Shown: positions 1 through 8,731, numbered from the stretch's first letter. The stretch is 64,000 nucleotides of DNA from Actinomadura meyerae (GCF_900188445.1 NZ_FZOR01000012.1:119724-183723); one strand, 5' to 3'. Numbers and translations are program-made. Notes: generated from the letters alone by a model not told the origin.

Positions 1-130
1 GGTGGCCCGACAGCAGCCGCTCCAGCAGCGCCTGCCCGATGAAGCCGGTCGCTCCGGTGACCAGGACGGTGCGTCCCGCCAGCCCTGCGAGCCCGGCGTG
101 CTCCCCGCTCACCGCGCGCCCGCCGCTCAC
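1..130 (-). CDS. NAD(P)-dependent short-chain/extended dehydrogenase, fatty acyl-CoA reductase-like (N-terminal 43 aa only)
   Basis: The gene runs off the left edge; only the first 43 codons are present. After a short leader the sequence reads GRTVLVTGATGFIGQALLE, the glycine-rich beta-alpha-beta dinucleotide-binding motif (GxxGFxG) of extended SDRs, with the spacing seen in fatty acyl-CoA reductase-like proteins. The GTG start overlaps the TGA of the upstream diiron gene by 4 bp (GTGA), so the two are probably translationally coupled. Reduction of an acyl thioester is a family-based guess; the substrate and C-terminal domain cannot be seen. Confidence 0.75.
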   Translation of the reverse strand, partial: MSGGRAVSGEHAGLAGLAGRTVLVTGATGFIGQALLERLLSGH

Positions 131-1053
131 GCCGCTGCCTCGTGCCGCTCGCGGTGCACGCCGGCGCGGGCCAGCGCGCCGTCGGTGGACAGCTCGGGGA
201 TGCGGCCCACCGGCATGCGCTCCAGCGCGCGGCTGCGGGCGTCCTCGGCCAGGGTCGCGCCGGCGAAGCCGGGCAGCTGCGCGATCGTCGCGTCGATGCG
301 GCGCATCCGGTCCAGCCCGGCGTCGTCGCCGAACAGCCAGACCAGCGCGAAGTCGCTCTCCTCCTGGGGGCGCAGCCCGGTGCCGACCGGCGCCCACAGC
401 CGGTGCATCGCCCAGCGCGCCAGCCGCCGCGCGCGGGCGCTCCGCGCGAGCCGCAGCCGCGCCTGCGCCCGGTAGAAGGCGAAGTGGCGGCGCTCGTCCT
501 TGATGACGCGCCGCAGGATCTCGCGCAGCACCGGGTTGCCGCTGCGCTCGATCATCGCCTGGTAGCTGTTGATCGCGCTGAGCTCGTTCATCGCGCCCCA
601 CGTCATCTGGATCGCGACGAAGTCGCGGGTCAGCGCGGACCCGAGCATCGACACGAGGTGGCCGGTGTAGACGCTGCGGCCGAGCGCCCGGCGGATGCGC
701 TCGTTGCGCGCGGTCTTGGTCGGGTACGGCGACGCGGCGGTGACCTTCTCCCGGTCGGGGGCCAGCGTGAAGCCGGCCTCCCCGAGGAACCGGGAGAACG
801 CCTCGCCGTGCCAGAACTCCTCGTAGATCCAGCAGCTCATGAACGCCGTGACCTCCGGGTCGAACGCGGCCCGGGTGGCGAGGAGGTCGCGGGCGTACAT
901 CACGGTGTGGGTCTCGATGTCCATCATGAACGTCAGGCAGCGCGCCTCCGCACCGGAGACCGGGTGGGCGGAGATCTGCTCCCACGCGACTCCCGACAGG
1001 TCCACCGCCCGCGAGTTCCGCACGTAGCGGTCGAGGTCGAATTCCTGCGTCAT
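127..1053 (-). CDS. Ferritin-like diiron protein, acyl-ACP desaturase-like
   Basis: A 308-residue protein with the four-helix diiron ligand pattern: a lone Glu in IETHTVMYARD, EExxH in YEEFWHGEAF, another Glu in NELSAINSY, and ExRH in KDERRHFAFY. This is the two-ExxH arrangement of acyl-ACP desaturases and related diiron N-oxygenases. It overlaps the downstream reductase-like gene by 4 bp, so lipid or acyl-chain modification is a reasonable inference. I chose the ATG at 1053 over GTG at 1062 because TAGCGT lies 7 nt upstream of it, as expected for a leaderless transcript, and no Shine-Dalgarno sequence is present. The substrate is unknown; an oxygenase role is also possible. Confidence 0.8.
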   Translation of the reverse strand: MTQEFDLDRYVRNSRAVDLSGVAWEQISAHPVSGAEARCLTFMMDIETHTVMYARDLLATRAAFDPEVTAFMSCWIYEEFWHGEAFSRFLGEAGFTLAPDREKVTAASPYPTKTARNERIRRALGRSVYTGHLVSMLGSALTRDFVAIQMTWGAMNELSAINSYQAMIERSGNPVLREILRRVIKDERRHFAFYRAQARLRLARSARARRLARWAMHRLWAPVGTGLRPQEESDFALVWLFGDDAGLDRMRRIDATIAQLPGFAGATLAEDARSRALERMPVGRIPELSTDGALARAGVHRERHEAAA

Positions 1054-1060
1054 GGTCACC

Positions 1061-1066
1061 ACGCTA
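1061..1066 (-). promoter_or_regulatory. -10 hexamer TAGCGT for a leaderless diiron-protein transcript
   Basis: TAGCGT ends 7 nt before the ATG at 1053, and no ribosome binding site is visible. The TANNNT spacing fits transcription starting at the start codon. No clear -35 element is seen. Confidence 0.45.
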
Positions 1067-1102
1067 GAAAGATCGAATAGGCCCGGATAAGGACGGAGCG
1101 CG

Positions 1103-1534
1103 TCATGCGGCGGACCCGGCGCGCCACTCCCAGCGGCGCAGCGCGCGCCGCAGCGAGCGGGCGTCGGAGTAGCCGAGGCGGCGGGCCACCGCCTCGCGGG
1201 TGAGGGCGCCGTCCTCCAGCAGCAGCCGGGCGCTCCGGCCGCGCACGTACTCCAGTTCGTCGCGCCAGCTCGTGCCCGCGTCGTGGAGGCGGCGCTGGAG
1301 CGTGCGGGCGCTCACCGCCATCCGGGACGCCACCCAGCCCAAGGTGACGGGACCGGCGGGGAGCGCGGTCGCGATGAGGCGGCGCATGTCGTCCAGCCAG
1401 TCCGGGTCCGGTGCCGGGTCCGGGCATGGACGCAGGTCCGGTTGAGCCCGGGGCGCGGAGGGCCGTCTCCCCTCGAACGACACGGGTTCCTGGTTCGCGC
1501 ACCGCAGCACGCTGGCGAAAACGAGAACGGACAT
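1103..1534 (-). CDS. AraC-type DNA-binding protein lacking a sensor domain
   Basis: The C-terminal ~95 residues are an AraC double helix-turn-helix: VTLGWVASRMAVSARTLQRRL, then LTREAVARRLGYSDARSLRRA, ending in RRW. Family members of this type usually carry a ~200-residue sensor domain in front. Here only ~45 residues precede the HTH, and they show no recognisable fold. The usual motif after RRW is replaced by EWRAGSAA. A good GAGGGGG ribosome site precedes the ATG, so the short form is probably translated as such, although a truncated relic remains possible. It lies downstream of the histidine kinase gene on the same strand. Confidence 0.6.
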   Translation of the reverse strand: MSVLVFASVLRCANQEPVSFEGRRPSAPRAQPDLRPCPDPAPDPDWLDDMRRLIATALPAGPVTLGWVASRMAVSARTLQRRLHDAGTSWRDELEYVRGRSARLLLEDGALTREAVARRLGYSDARSLRRALRRWEWRAGSAA

Positions 1535-1604
1535 GGCGGCCCCCTCGGCTCCCTGGTCGGCGTACGCCGCCGACGCTAGGGAGCGGAAGAGGCGAGCGAA
1601 TCCG

Positions 1605-3599
1605 TCAAGCGATCAGGCTTTCGCGCAGGAGCGGGCAGTCCCGCGCGGACGCGTCCTCGGTGCTCGCCGGGATCTCGGCGACGAGGGCGAACCAGCCGTA
1701 TCCGTCCGCACCCGCCGAGAGGCAGCCGCCGACGGCGGTGGCGCGCGCGGTGAGGTTCGCCAGGCCCCTGCCCAGCCCCTTCCCGAGGCCCGCCTCCCCC
1801 TGCTTGGCCGCGCCGTCGTTGCCGACCGTGAGCCGGAAGGTCCCCTTGTGGACGGTGACCGCGATGTGGCAGCGCCGCGCCCGCGAGTGCCGCAGGACGT
1901 TCGTGACCGCCTCCCGGAGCACGGCGGCCAGGACGGCGTCGACGGCGGGCGGCGCGGTGGGCCAGCGCTCCGGGTCCATCCGCACCCGTGCGCCCGCCGC
2001 CGCCAGCGCGACCCGCGCCGCGTCGGCCTCCTCGCGCAGGACCAGGGCGGGCTCGTCCTCCGCGACGGCGTTCGCCTCCGCCCGGGACCGGTCGGCCAGC
2101 ACGATCAGCTCGGCGAGCTCGGCGCGGGCCCGCGCCGGGTCGCTGCCCGCCACCCGGCGGGCCAGCTCCGCCTTGACCGTGATCGTGGACAGGCCGAGCC
2201 CGAGCAGGTCGTGGACGTCCCGGGAGATGCGCAGCCGCTCGTGCAGCGCCGCCATCCGGGCCAGCCGCTCGCGCGCGGCGGAGACCTCGCGGGCCAGGCG
2301 CGGCAGCCGGTCCAGCGCGTACACGATCACGCCGATCTGCACCGACACCGCGCAGGTGTAGAGGTGGAACAGCGTGCCGTGCGACGCCCACAGGGCGGGC
2401 GCGTACCAGGCCGCCACCGTCCCGCCGAACAGCCACCACGCGACGCGGCCGGGCGCCACCAGCAGCGCCGACGCGGTCACCAGGCACGCCATCGTCGCCC
2501 ACTCCCAGCCGAGCGCCGCGAACGGGACGAAGACCAGCGCGAACTGGGCGGCGAACGTCCAGGCCGCGCCCCTCGGCCGCCGCCCGCGCAGCACCGTGCC
2601 GGAGTGCCGGAGCTGGAGCGCTCCCACGGCGGCCGCCACGGTGACCGCCGCGCCGATCGTCCACGGGTCGCCGTCCGCCCCGGCCCGCACGTACATGACC
2701 TGCTGGACGCCGAAGCCCGCGGTGATGATGGCGAGGATCGTCCACGCCAGCCGCGGCTGCGTCACCACCCCCGGCCGGGGCGCGGGAGGCGGCGCGGCCT
2801 GGAGCGCGCCGATGATGGAGCGGACGTCGCCGAGCGCCCGGCGCGCGGTGCGGACCACCTCGTCCAGGTCGGCGCGGGACGGCGCGGCGCGGCGGCCGAG
2901 GGCGCGGCGGCTCGCCGCCTCGATGCGGGTGAGGGCCGCGTCCAGCACGGCGCGCAGGCTGCCGGACGCCGCGATCCGCTCCCGCGCCGCGGCGGCCGCC
3001 GCGAACTGCGCGCGCGTGAGGTGCAGCTCCCGGATCAGGCCCGCCAGCCGGGTGAGCGCGTACATCGACACCCCGACGTTGACGGTCGCCATCATGCAGA
3101 ACGAGACGCTGTCGGCCGGCCACCCCTGCGCGTGCCGCAGCAGCCCCTCCGCGCCGGCGATGAGCGCCACCAGCAGCCACGACAGCGGCGGGCGCACCAG
3201 CAGCAGCACGGCCCCGGCGAGGAACCCGCCCGCCACCGGGTACCAGTCGTTGCCGAACACCAGCAGCGGAAGCACCGCCAGTGCGGTCTGCGCCGTGAGC
3301 AGCACCACCGCCCTGCGGGCGCCGGGCCGGAAGGCGCGCGGCCCGTACAGCACGAAGAGCAACTGCACGCCGAAGACCAGGACGATCACGACCGTGGCCG
3401 ACACCAGCAGCCGGGACGGGCCGGTCTCGGCCTGCTTGAGCAGCCGCGTCTGCAGGGTCAGCCCGAAGTAGAGGACGATGATCGCGCGGACGAGCAGGGG
3501 CGTGCGGTCGCCCCGCCCGCCCTCGCGGGCGCTCTCGCCGTCGTCGCCGCCGTCGCCGCCGCCGTCCGGGACGCGTGCGACCCGCCACGTCCGTACCAC
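1605..3599 (-). CDS. DesK/NarL-type sensor histidine kinase with a duplicated membrane/dimerisation half
   Basis: A 664-residue membrane sensor kinase. The functional C-terminal part has a HisKA_3 H-box, RDVHDLLGLGLS (His near 463), and an HATPase domain with N-box REAVTNVLRHS and G-box GLGRGLANL. The protein has two homologous halves. Residues ~35-270 contain a first set of membrane helices followed by ARERIAASGSLRAVL, which aligns with the second-half segment around HERLRISRDVHDLL but lacks the phospho-accepting His and any ATPase domain. Its likely partner is the response regulator at 6307-6966, separated from it by a LuxR-type gene. The GTG start follows a GAGGGGG sequence. The signal sensed is unknown. 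Confidence 0.9.
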   Translation of the reverse strand: MVRTWRVARVPDGGGDGGDDGESAREGGRGDRTPLLVRAIIVLYFGLTLQTRLLKQAETGPSRLLVSATVVIVLVFGVQLLFVLYGPRAFRPGARRAVVLLTAQTALAVLPLLVFGNDWYPVAGGFLAGAVLLLVRPPLSWLLVALIAGAEGLLRHAQGWPADSVSFCMMATVNVGVSMYALTRLAGLIRELHLTRAQFAAAAAARERIAASGSLRAVLDAALTRIEAASRRALGRRAAPSRADLDEVVRTARRALGDVRSIIGALQAAPPPAPRPGVVTQPRLAWTILAIITAGFGVQQVMYVRAGADGDPWTIGAAVTVAAAVGALQLRHSGTVLRGRRPRGAAWTFAAQFALVFVPFAALGWEWATMACLVTASALLVAPGRVAWWLFGGTVAAWYAPALWASHGTLFHLYTCAVSVQIGVIVYALDRLPRLAREVSAARERLARMAALHERLRISRDVHDLLGLGLSTITVKAELARRVAGSDPARARAELAELIVLADRSRAEANAVAEDEPALVLREEADAARVALAAAGARVRMDPERWPTAPPAVDAVLAAVLREAVTNVLRHSRARRCHIAVTVHKGTFRLTVGNDGAAKQGEAGLGKGLGRGLANLTARATAVGGCLSAGADGYGWFALVAEIPASTEDASARDCPLLRESLIA

Positions 3600-3707
3600 C
3601 GGTCCCCCTCACCACCGCCTCTTCGATGATGAGTTGCCGGAACGGTTCGATCAAGGGAGATGTTCGGACCAATGACCATATGGCGCTGCACATCAATCGT
3701 TCGCGCT

Positions 3708-3771
3708 ATGCCGACTGATCCTCATGCCGACTGATCCTCATGCCGCCCGATCCTCATGCCGACTGATCCTC
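3708..3771. repeat. 16-bp tandem repeat, 4 copies, spanning a stop codon
   Basis: Four head-to-tail copies of ATGCCGACTGATCCTC (plus strand); three are identical and the third differs at two bases. On the minus strand each unit contains TGA, and the first TGA reached is the real stop of the LuxR-family gene. The last codons of that gene (encoding EDQSA) are therefore part of the repeat. Because 16 is not a multiple of 3, the frame shifts with every unit. Confidence 0.95.
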
Positions 3772-6168
3772 CCGGTCGGCGGCGGGCAGGCAGCGGTGCA
3801 GCTCCGCGCGGGACGCCACGCCCAGCTTCGGGAACGCCTTGTAGAGGTGGTAGGCGACGGTGCGGTGGCTCAGCCCCAGCCGGGCCGCGATCTGCCGGTT
3901 CGTCGCGCCGGTCGTCGCCATCCGGACGACCTGCAACTCCTGCGCGGTGAGGGTGCCGGACGGGTCCCCGGACGCGTCCGGAGGGGCGGTGCCCTCGCCC
4001 GCCGCCCGCAGCTCGCGGCGCGCCCGCTCCGCCCACGGGACCGCACCGAGCCGCTCGAAGACCTCCAGTGCGGCGCGCAGCCGCGCCCTCGCCCGCGCGC
4101 GCCGCCGCGCCCTGCGCAGCCATTCGCCGTACAGCAGTTCCGTGCGGGCGCGCTCGAACGGGCGATCGGCCCCGTGATGCACCCGCAGCGCATGCGTGAA
4201 GTGCCGTTCCGCCGCGGCGGGGTCGGTGGCCAGCAGCGCCCGGCAGCGTGCCACGGCGCCGTCCGCCCAGGGACGACCGGTCTCCCGCGCGAACGCCGCC
4301 AGCCGCTCCATGGGTGCGGCGGCGGCCTCGGGGCGGCCCGCCGCGACCGCCGCCTCCACATGGTCGGCGAGGGAGAGGAACGCCGCCGGAGGGGACGCGG
4401 CCGTGTCCCGGTGCAGTTCGCGGAAGCGCTCCAGCGCGTCGCCCGGACGTCCGAGGCCCAGGGAGAGCAGCCCGAGCGCGTCGCCGACGCGCGCGCCGGC
4501 GGCCCCGGCGGAGGACAGCGCCCGGCAGCGCACTTCGTCCCCTTCCATCGCCGCCTGCCGCGCCCGCACCGAGGCCGCCGCCGCGACCAGGTGGCGCGCC
4601 CCGGCCCGCTCGGCCGCCTCCCGCGCCTCGTCCGCCAGTGCCCGCGCCGCGTCGCGGTCCCCGAGCATGAGCCGGGCCCGCGCCTCGGCGATGAGCGCGC
4701 GGGGCAGCAGCGGGGACGGCCCGCCCGCGCGGCAGTGCGCGGCGAACTCGGCGGCGGCAGCGTCATCGCCGGTCAGTAACGCCGCCTCGGCGGCGAGGAG
4801 GCGGCGGCGCGGGTCGCTCCCGTCCCGCACCATGGCCGCGAGCCGCCCGGCGGCCGCCGCGTCGCCGTCGAGCAGGGCCAGTGCCAGCCGCGCCTCGGGG
4901 AACGGCTTGTCCACCCCGGCCGACGCCTCGCGGGCCATCGCCCGGTCGCCGGCCAGCCAGGCCAGGAGCACGGCTTCGTCCAGCAGCCGCGTTCGCACGC
5001 CCGGCTCGTCGCACTGCGCGGCGCGGTCGAGCAGCAGCCGTCCGGCGGCCTGCGGACCGTTCCGCTCCAGCTCCGCGCTCGCACGCGAGAGGTCGGCGCG
5101 GGCGCGCGTCCGGGCGTCCCGTCCGGCCTCGTCGAGCGCGCGGTGCGCCTCGGCCCGCCGCGCGGCGGGCACGCCCTGGTACGCGGCGGCGCGGGCGAGC
5201 GGATGCGGGAAGCGGATCGCGTCCTCGGTGAGCCGGACGAGACCCGCCTCCTCGGCCGCGTCGAGCGCGCCGAGCGGCACGTCCAGGATGCGCGCCGCCG
5301 CCTCCACGGCGCCGGGCGAGCCGGTGTCATCGGCGGCTGCGGCGGCGAGCAGCAGCCGCGTGGCTCGGGGCAGGCGCCGGACGGCCCGCGCGAACTCCCC
5401 CGGCACCGGCGTGAACAGGGCGGACCCGGCGTCCGGGAAGCCGAGCAGCGCCAGTGGGTTGCCGCCCGCCCAGCCGACCGCCTCCGCCCGCCGCGCGGCG
5501 GGCAGGTCCGGCGAGCGCTCCGCGAGCAGGCGCTCCGCCGCGTCGTCGTCGAGGCCCGCCAGCGGCAGTTCCGGGACGCCCGTGCGCGACCAGTCGTGCG
5601 GGTCCGCGCCCGCGAGCCCGTCGCGCACCGCGATGACGAACGTCAGGCCGGACCCGGCGGCGCGGCGCGCGGCGAACAGCAGCGCGTCCGCCGACGCCCG
5701 GTCCAGCCAGTGCGCATCGTCGACCAGGCACAGCAGCGGCTCGCCCGCCGCCAGCTCGGTGAGCAGCGCCAGCAGCGCGGGGCCCGCGAGAAGGCGGGCG
5801 CGCGGGCGGGGCGGGACCGGGCCGAGCGCGGCCCGCAGCGCCGCCGCGTGCTCGGCGGGCAGCCGCTCCAGCAGGCCCGCCAGGCCGGCACGCCCGGCGA
5901 GGTCAGCAAACCCGGCGAGGTCGGCGCAGCCGACGAGGAGCAGGTGCAGGGCCGCGAACGGGAGGGCGGCCTCCGCCTCGATCCCGGTCCAGCGCAGGAC
6001 GCGCGTCCCGGCGGCGGCCCGCGCCGCGTGGCCGAGCAGCGCGGACTTGCCGACCCCGGCCTCGCCGCGCACGATCAGCGCGCCGCCCGCCCCGGCGCGG
6101 GCGCGCTCCAGCAGGCGGCCGATCTCCTCCTGCTCCGCCCGCCGCCCGTACAGCGTCTCCCCCTGCAT
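3754..6168 (-). CDS. LuxR-family transcriptional regulator with N-terminal AAA ATPase (LAL type)
   Basis: An 804-residue signal-transduction ATPase. It starts with the typical LYGRRAEQEEIGRLL segment, has a Walker A GEAGVGKS at residues 35-42 and a Walker B-like LLCLVDDAHW near 180, a long alpha-helical TPR-like middle, and a LuxR helix-turn-helix in the last ~65 residues (LTAQELQVVRMA, then NRQIAARLGLSHRTV). Large ATP-binding LuxR regulators are usually activators; the target is not evident. An in-frame start exists at 6198; I prefer the ATG at 6168 because the family motif begins right after it. The gene is sandwiched between a response regulator and a histidine kinase on the same strand. 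Confidence 0.88.
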   Translation of the reverse strand: MQGETLYGRRAEQEEIGRLLERARAGAGGALIVRGEAGVGKSALLGHAARAAAGTRVLRWTGIEAEAALPFAALHLLLVGCADLAGFADLAGRAGLAGLLERLPAEHAAALRAALGPVPPRPRARLLAGPALLALLTELAAGEPLLCLVDDAHWLDRASADALLFAARRAAGSGLTFVIAVRDGLAGADPHDWSRTGVPELPLAGLDDDAAERLLAERSPDLPAARRAEAVGWAGGNPLALLGFPDAGSALFTPVPGEFARAVRRLPRATRLLLAAAAADDTGSPGAVEAAARILDVPLGALDAAEEAGLVRLTEDAIRFPHPLARAAAYQGVPAARRAEAHRALDEAGRDARTRARADLSRASAELERNGPQAAGRLLLDRAAQCDEPGVRTRLLDEAVLLAWLAGDRAMAREASAGVDKPFPEARLALALLDGDAAAAGRLAAMVRDGSDPRRRLLAAEAALLTGDDAAAAEFAAHCRAGGPSPLLPRALIAEARARLMLGDRDAARALADEAREAAERAGARHLVAAAASVRARQAAMEGDEVRCRALSSAGAAGARVGDALGLLSLGLGRPGDALERFRELHRDTAASPPAAFLSLADHVEAAVAAGRPEAAAAPMERLAAFARETGRPWADGAVARCRALLATDPAAAERHFTHALRVHHGADRPFERARTELLYGEWLRRARRRARARARLRAALEVFERLGAVPWAERARRELRAAGEGTAPPDASGDPSGTLTAQELQVVRMATTGATNRQIAARLGLSHRTVAYHLYKAFPKLGVASRAELHRCLPAADREDQSA

Positions 6169-6262
6169 GCCCGAAATGCTCGCACCGGGCCCGCGCACGG
6201 CCCAGTGCGTGCGGCACCGATCCGCCCATGGATCGCGCAGGCCCCGACTATGCGTTCCTCAT

Positions 6263-6310
6263 ATGCGCGGCCCCCACATGCACGGCCCTCACATGCGGGA
6301 CGGGCCTCAC
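6263..6310. repeat. Imperfect 15-18 bp tandem repeat at the response-regulator stop codon
   Basis: Read on the minus strand from the stop codon: TGAGGCCCGTCCCGCATG, TGAGGGCCGTGCATG, then TGGGGGCCGCGCATA. The three diverged units each begin with TGA/TGG and end in CAT, and the first begins exactly at the stop codon of the response regulator. The layout is the same as at the next gene downstream, with a different sequence. Confidence 0.75.
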
Positions 6311-6966
6311 ACCCAGCCGAACTCCCCCGCGATGCGCACGGCGTCGATACGGTTGCGCGCGTTGAGCTTGCTGATGCAGCTCGCCAGGTAGTTGCGGACG
6401 GTCCCGGTCGTCAGCGTGAGCACCAGCGCGATGTCGTCCACCCCGGCGCCCCCGGCCGCCAGCCGCAGTACCTCGGTCTCCCGGGCGGTGAGCGGGCTCT
6501 CGGGCTGCCGCAGCGCCACCAGCGCGAGCTGCGGGTCCACCACCTGCTCGCCCGCCGCCACCCGGCGGATCGCGTCGGCCAGGTCGGCGGGCGGGACGTC
6601 CTTGAGGACGAACCCGTGCACGTGGGCGTCCAGCGCGCGGCGCAGATGCCCGGGACGGCCGAGACCGGTCAGGATCAGCACCCGGCACTCGGGCAGCCGG
6701 TCGTGCAGCTCCGCCGCCGCGGTCACCCCGTCCACCCCGGGCAGGTCGATGTCGAGCACCGCGACGTCCGGGCGGTGCGCGAGCGCGGTGGCGACGATCG
6801 CGTCGCCGCTGCCGACCTCCGCGACCACGTCGAGGTCGGGTTCGAGGCCGAGCAGCCCGGCGAGGGCGCCGCGCAGCAGCGCGACGTCCTCGGCCAGCAG
6901 GACCCGGACCGGCCCGGGCGCCCTGCCCGCCGGCGGCCGGGTCAGGTCAGTGTCCGCTCCTGTCAT
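6307..6966 (-). CDS. NarL/DesR-type response regulator
   Basis: A 219-residue two-domain regulator. The receiver has the acidic pocket LLAEDV, the phospho-acceptor Asp in AVLDIDLPG (residue ~72), a switch Thr in LILTGLG and the Lys in VLKDVPP. A LuxR-type HTH follows (LTARETEVLRLAAGG ... TVRNYLASCISKLNARNR). It most likely pairs with the DesK-like kinase at 1605-3599. The ATG at 6966 lies within the 3' end of the upstream TetR gene (20 bp overlap); a second ATG at 6978 is possible. Confidence 0.9.
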   Translation of the reverse strand: MTGADTDLTRPPAGRAPGPVRVLLAEDVALLRGALAGLLGLEPDLDVVAEVGSGDAIVATALAHRPDVAVLDIDLPGVDGVTAAAELHDRLPECRVLILTGLGRPGHLRRALDAHVHGFVLKDVPPADLADAIRRVAAGEQVVDPQLALVALRQPESPLTARETEVLRLAAGGAGVDDIALVLTLTTGTVRNYLASCISKLNARNRIDAVRIAGEFGWV

Positions 6967-7645
6967 CGTCGACCACATCCTTCGGCTCCGGCGGCTCGCG
7001 GAAGACCGCCCGGATGAACAGCTCGGTGTGCCGCATCGACCGCTCCCGCGCCGCCCGCCGCGTCTCGGGGTCGGCGTCGGCGTGCAGCCACAGCAGCCGG
7101 GCCTGCCCGACCGGCCCGAACAGCGCCCAGGCGAGGTCGGCGGGGCGGCCGATGCCGGCGGGGATCCGCCCGGTGGCGATCCAGTGCTCGAACAGCCCGC
7201 CGGCCTCCTCCATCGACCTGGCGATCGTGCTGCCGAGGTCCATGTCGTGGACGAGGCCGTCGCGGACCATCAGGCTGATGAACAGACGGCCGTTCGGCGA
7301 GTCCCAGGCGTCCAGCACGCTGGTCACCAGGGAGCGCAGGTACTGCGCCGGGTCCCGGTCGGCGAGCTCCGGGTCCAGGTCGTCCCGCCCGGCCATCAGC
7401 CGCTGCGGCCCGAGCCCGGACACCGCCGCGTCGAAGATGGCCTGCTTGCTGGGGAAGTGCGCGTACAGCACGCTCTCGCTGAGCCCGACCTCGCGGGCGA
7501 TCGCCCGGATCGACGTGCCCGCGTAGCCCTTCTGCGCGAACAGCCGCAGCGCCGCGTCGACCAGCGCCGCCTTGGTGTCGCCCGCCTCCGCCTTGGGCGG
7601 GCGGCCCGGCCGCCGCCGGACCGCCCGGTCCCCCGTCTTCGTCAC
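6947..7645 (-). CDS. TetR/AcrR-family transcriptional repressor
   Basis: A 232-residue protein with the N-terminal TetR HTH: TKAALVDAALRLFAQKGYAG, then IAREVGLSESVLYAHFPSK. The C-terminal domain should bind an unknown ligand. The GTG start at 7645 has a strong AGGAGGT ribosome site 5 nt upstream. It lies 35 bp downstream of the ABC-2-like membrane protein gene and overlaps the response regulator, so it probably represses this run from the divergent region near 8.7 kb, as TetR regulators of transporters usually do. Confidence 0.9.
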   Translation of the reverse strand: MTKTGDRAVRRRPGRPPKAEAGDTKAALVDAALRLFAQKGYAGTSIRAIAREVGLSESVLYAHFPSKQAIFDAAVSGLGPQRLMAGRDDLDPELADRDPAQYLRSLVTSVLDAWDSPNGRLFISLMVRDGLVHDMDLGSTIARSMEEAGGLFEHWIATGRIPAGIGRPADLAWALFGPVGQARLLWLHADADPETRRAARERSMRHTELFIRAVFREPPEPKDVVDDDRSGH

Positions 7646-7680
7646 ACCGCACCTCCTGCTTCCATCAAAGCACCGGTCGG

Positions 7681-8688
7681 CTAGGCGCCGGCGGAGTGGG
7701 CGGCCTCCGTTTCCGGCTTCCCCGCGGCCTCCACCGCCGCGCGGCCCCCGTGCCGGACGACCTTCGGCGACAGGACGAGCGCCAGGCCCGCGACCGCCCA
7801 CAGCGTCAGCACCAGCAGCGGCTGCCCGATCGCGCTGCCGTCGAAGTACACGGTGTTGCGGACGGCCTCGGCGCCCGCCCCCAGCGGGAGCCACTCGCCG
7901 ACCGCCGCGTACCAGGCCGGGACGAACTCGGAACCGAGCGGGCCGCCGCTCGCGGGGGCGCCGACGGGGATGAACAGGAGCACGGCCAGCGCCGCCGCGG
8001 GCGGGCCCACGACGCGCAGCAGGCCACCGGTGACCGTCGCGACCGCGAACACCAGGAAGGAGACGAGGCCCCACAGCTCCCACGGCGAGCCGACGAGCGC
8101 GCCCGTCAGGCCGTCCGCGACCCAGGCGACGCCGCCGCCGAGCAGCAGCGCCCCGGCCAGGGCCAGTCCGATGCGCCGCCCCGCGCTCGCCTGCGGGACC
8201 ACGAACACCATCAGCACGGCGAGGATCACGCCGGGGATGATGGCGCTGACCGCGAGGAAGAACGCGGAGATGCCGTTGCTGTCCCCCTCGGGCAGCGCCC
8301 GGACGTCCTGCACCTGGACCTGCTGGCCGGTCGCCGTCCCGACCTGCCGGAACACCTCGGTGATCAGGGTCGTCTCGATCTTGCCCGCCGAACTCGCCAC
8401 GATCAGCCGCGCGCCGCTCGGGCCGGGGACGAACACCCCGTCCACCTCACGGTCGAGCAGCGCCTGGCGGGCGGCCTTCTCGTCGGCGTAGTGCTCGATG
8501 TCGAACGCGCCGTCCATGCGGGCGTCCAGGGTGCTGCCGACCTTGGCGGCGACGGCCTGCGGGCCGACGACCGCCACCGGCACCTCGTGCGGCTTCGGGC
8601 TGTGCAGGGCGCCGAGGAAGGAGCCCGCGAACAGCATCCCGAGCAGTGTCACCGCCACGAGCACGGCGATGGGCTTGCGTGCCTCCAT
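7681..8688 (-). CDS. ABC-2/YhgE-like (DUF3533-type) membrane protein
   Basis: A 335-residue membrane protein. One N-terminal helix (AVLVAVTLLGMLFAGSFLG) is followed by a ~120-residue extracytoplasmic region and then about five more helices (e.g. FFLAVSAIIPGVILAVLMVFVV). This is the topology of DUF3533/ABC-2 transporter-like proteins such as YhgE/Pip, linked to export or envelope stress. The ATG at 8688 has AAGGAGGT 7 nt upstream. No ATPase gene is adjacent. Co-transcription with the downstream TetR gene is expected from the 35-bp gap. Confidence 0.8.
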   Translation of the reverse strand: MEARKPIAVLVAVTLLGMLFAGSFLGALHSPKPHEVPVAVVGPQAVAAKVGSTLDARMDGAFDIEHYADEKAARQALLDREVDGVFVPGPSGARLIVASSAGKIETTLITEVFRQVGTATGQQVQVQDVRALPEGDSNGISAFFLAVSAIIPGVILAVLMVFVVPQASAGRRIGLALAGALLLGGGVAWVADGLTGALVGSPWELWGLVSFLVFAVATVTGGLLRVVGPPAAALAVLLFIPVGAPASGGPLGSEFVPAWYAAVGEWLPLGAGAEAVRNTVYFDGSAIGQPLLVLTLWAVAGLALVLSPKVVRHGGRAAVEAAGKPETEAAHSAGA

Positions 8689-8731
8689 CACCAGACCTCC
8701 TTGTTCTCTGGAACGGGTCTGTCAGGTCCCG

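Noticed and set aside
1576..3696. Long open frames antisense or out of frame to the histidine kinase and other genes
   Set aside because: In GC-rich DNA the alternative frames stay open by composition. Their proteins are Arg/Pro/Gly-rich with no domain, while the chosen frames carry clear families.
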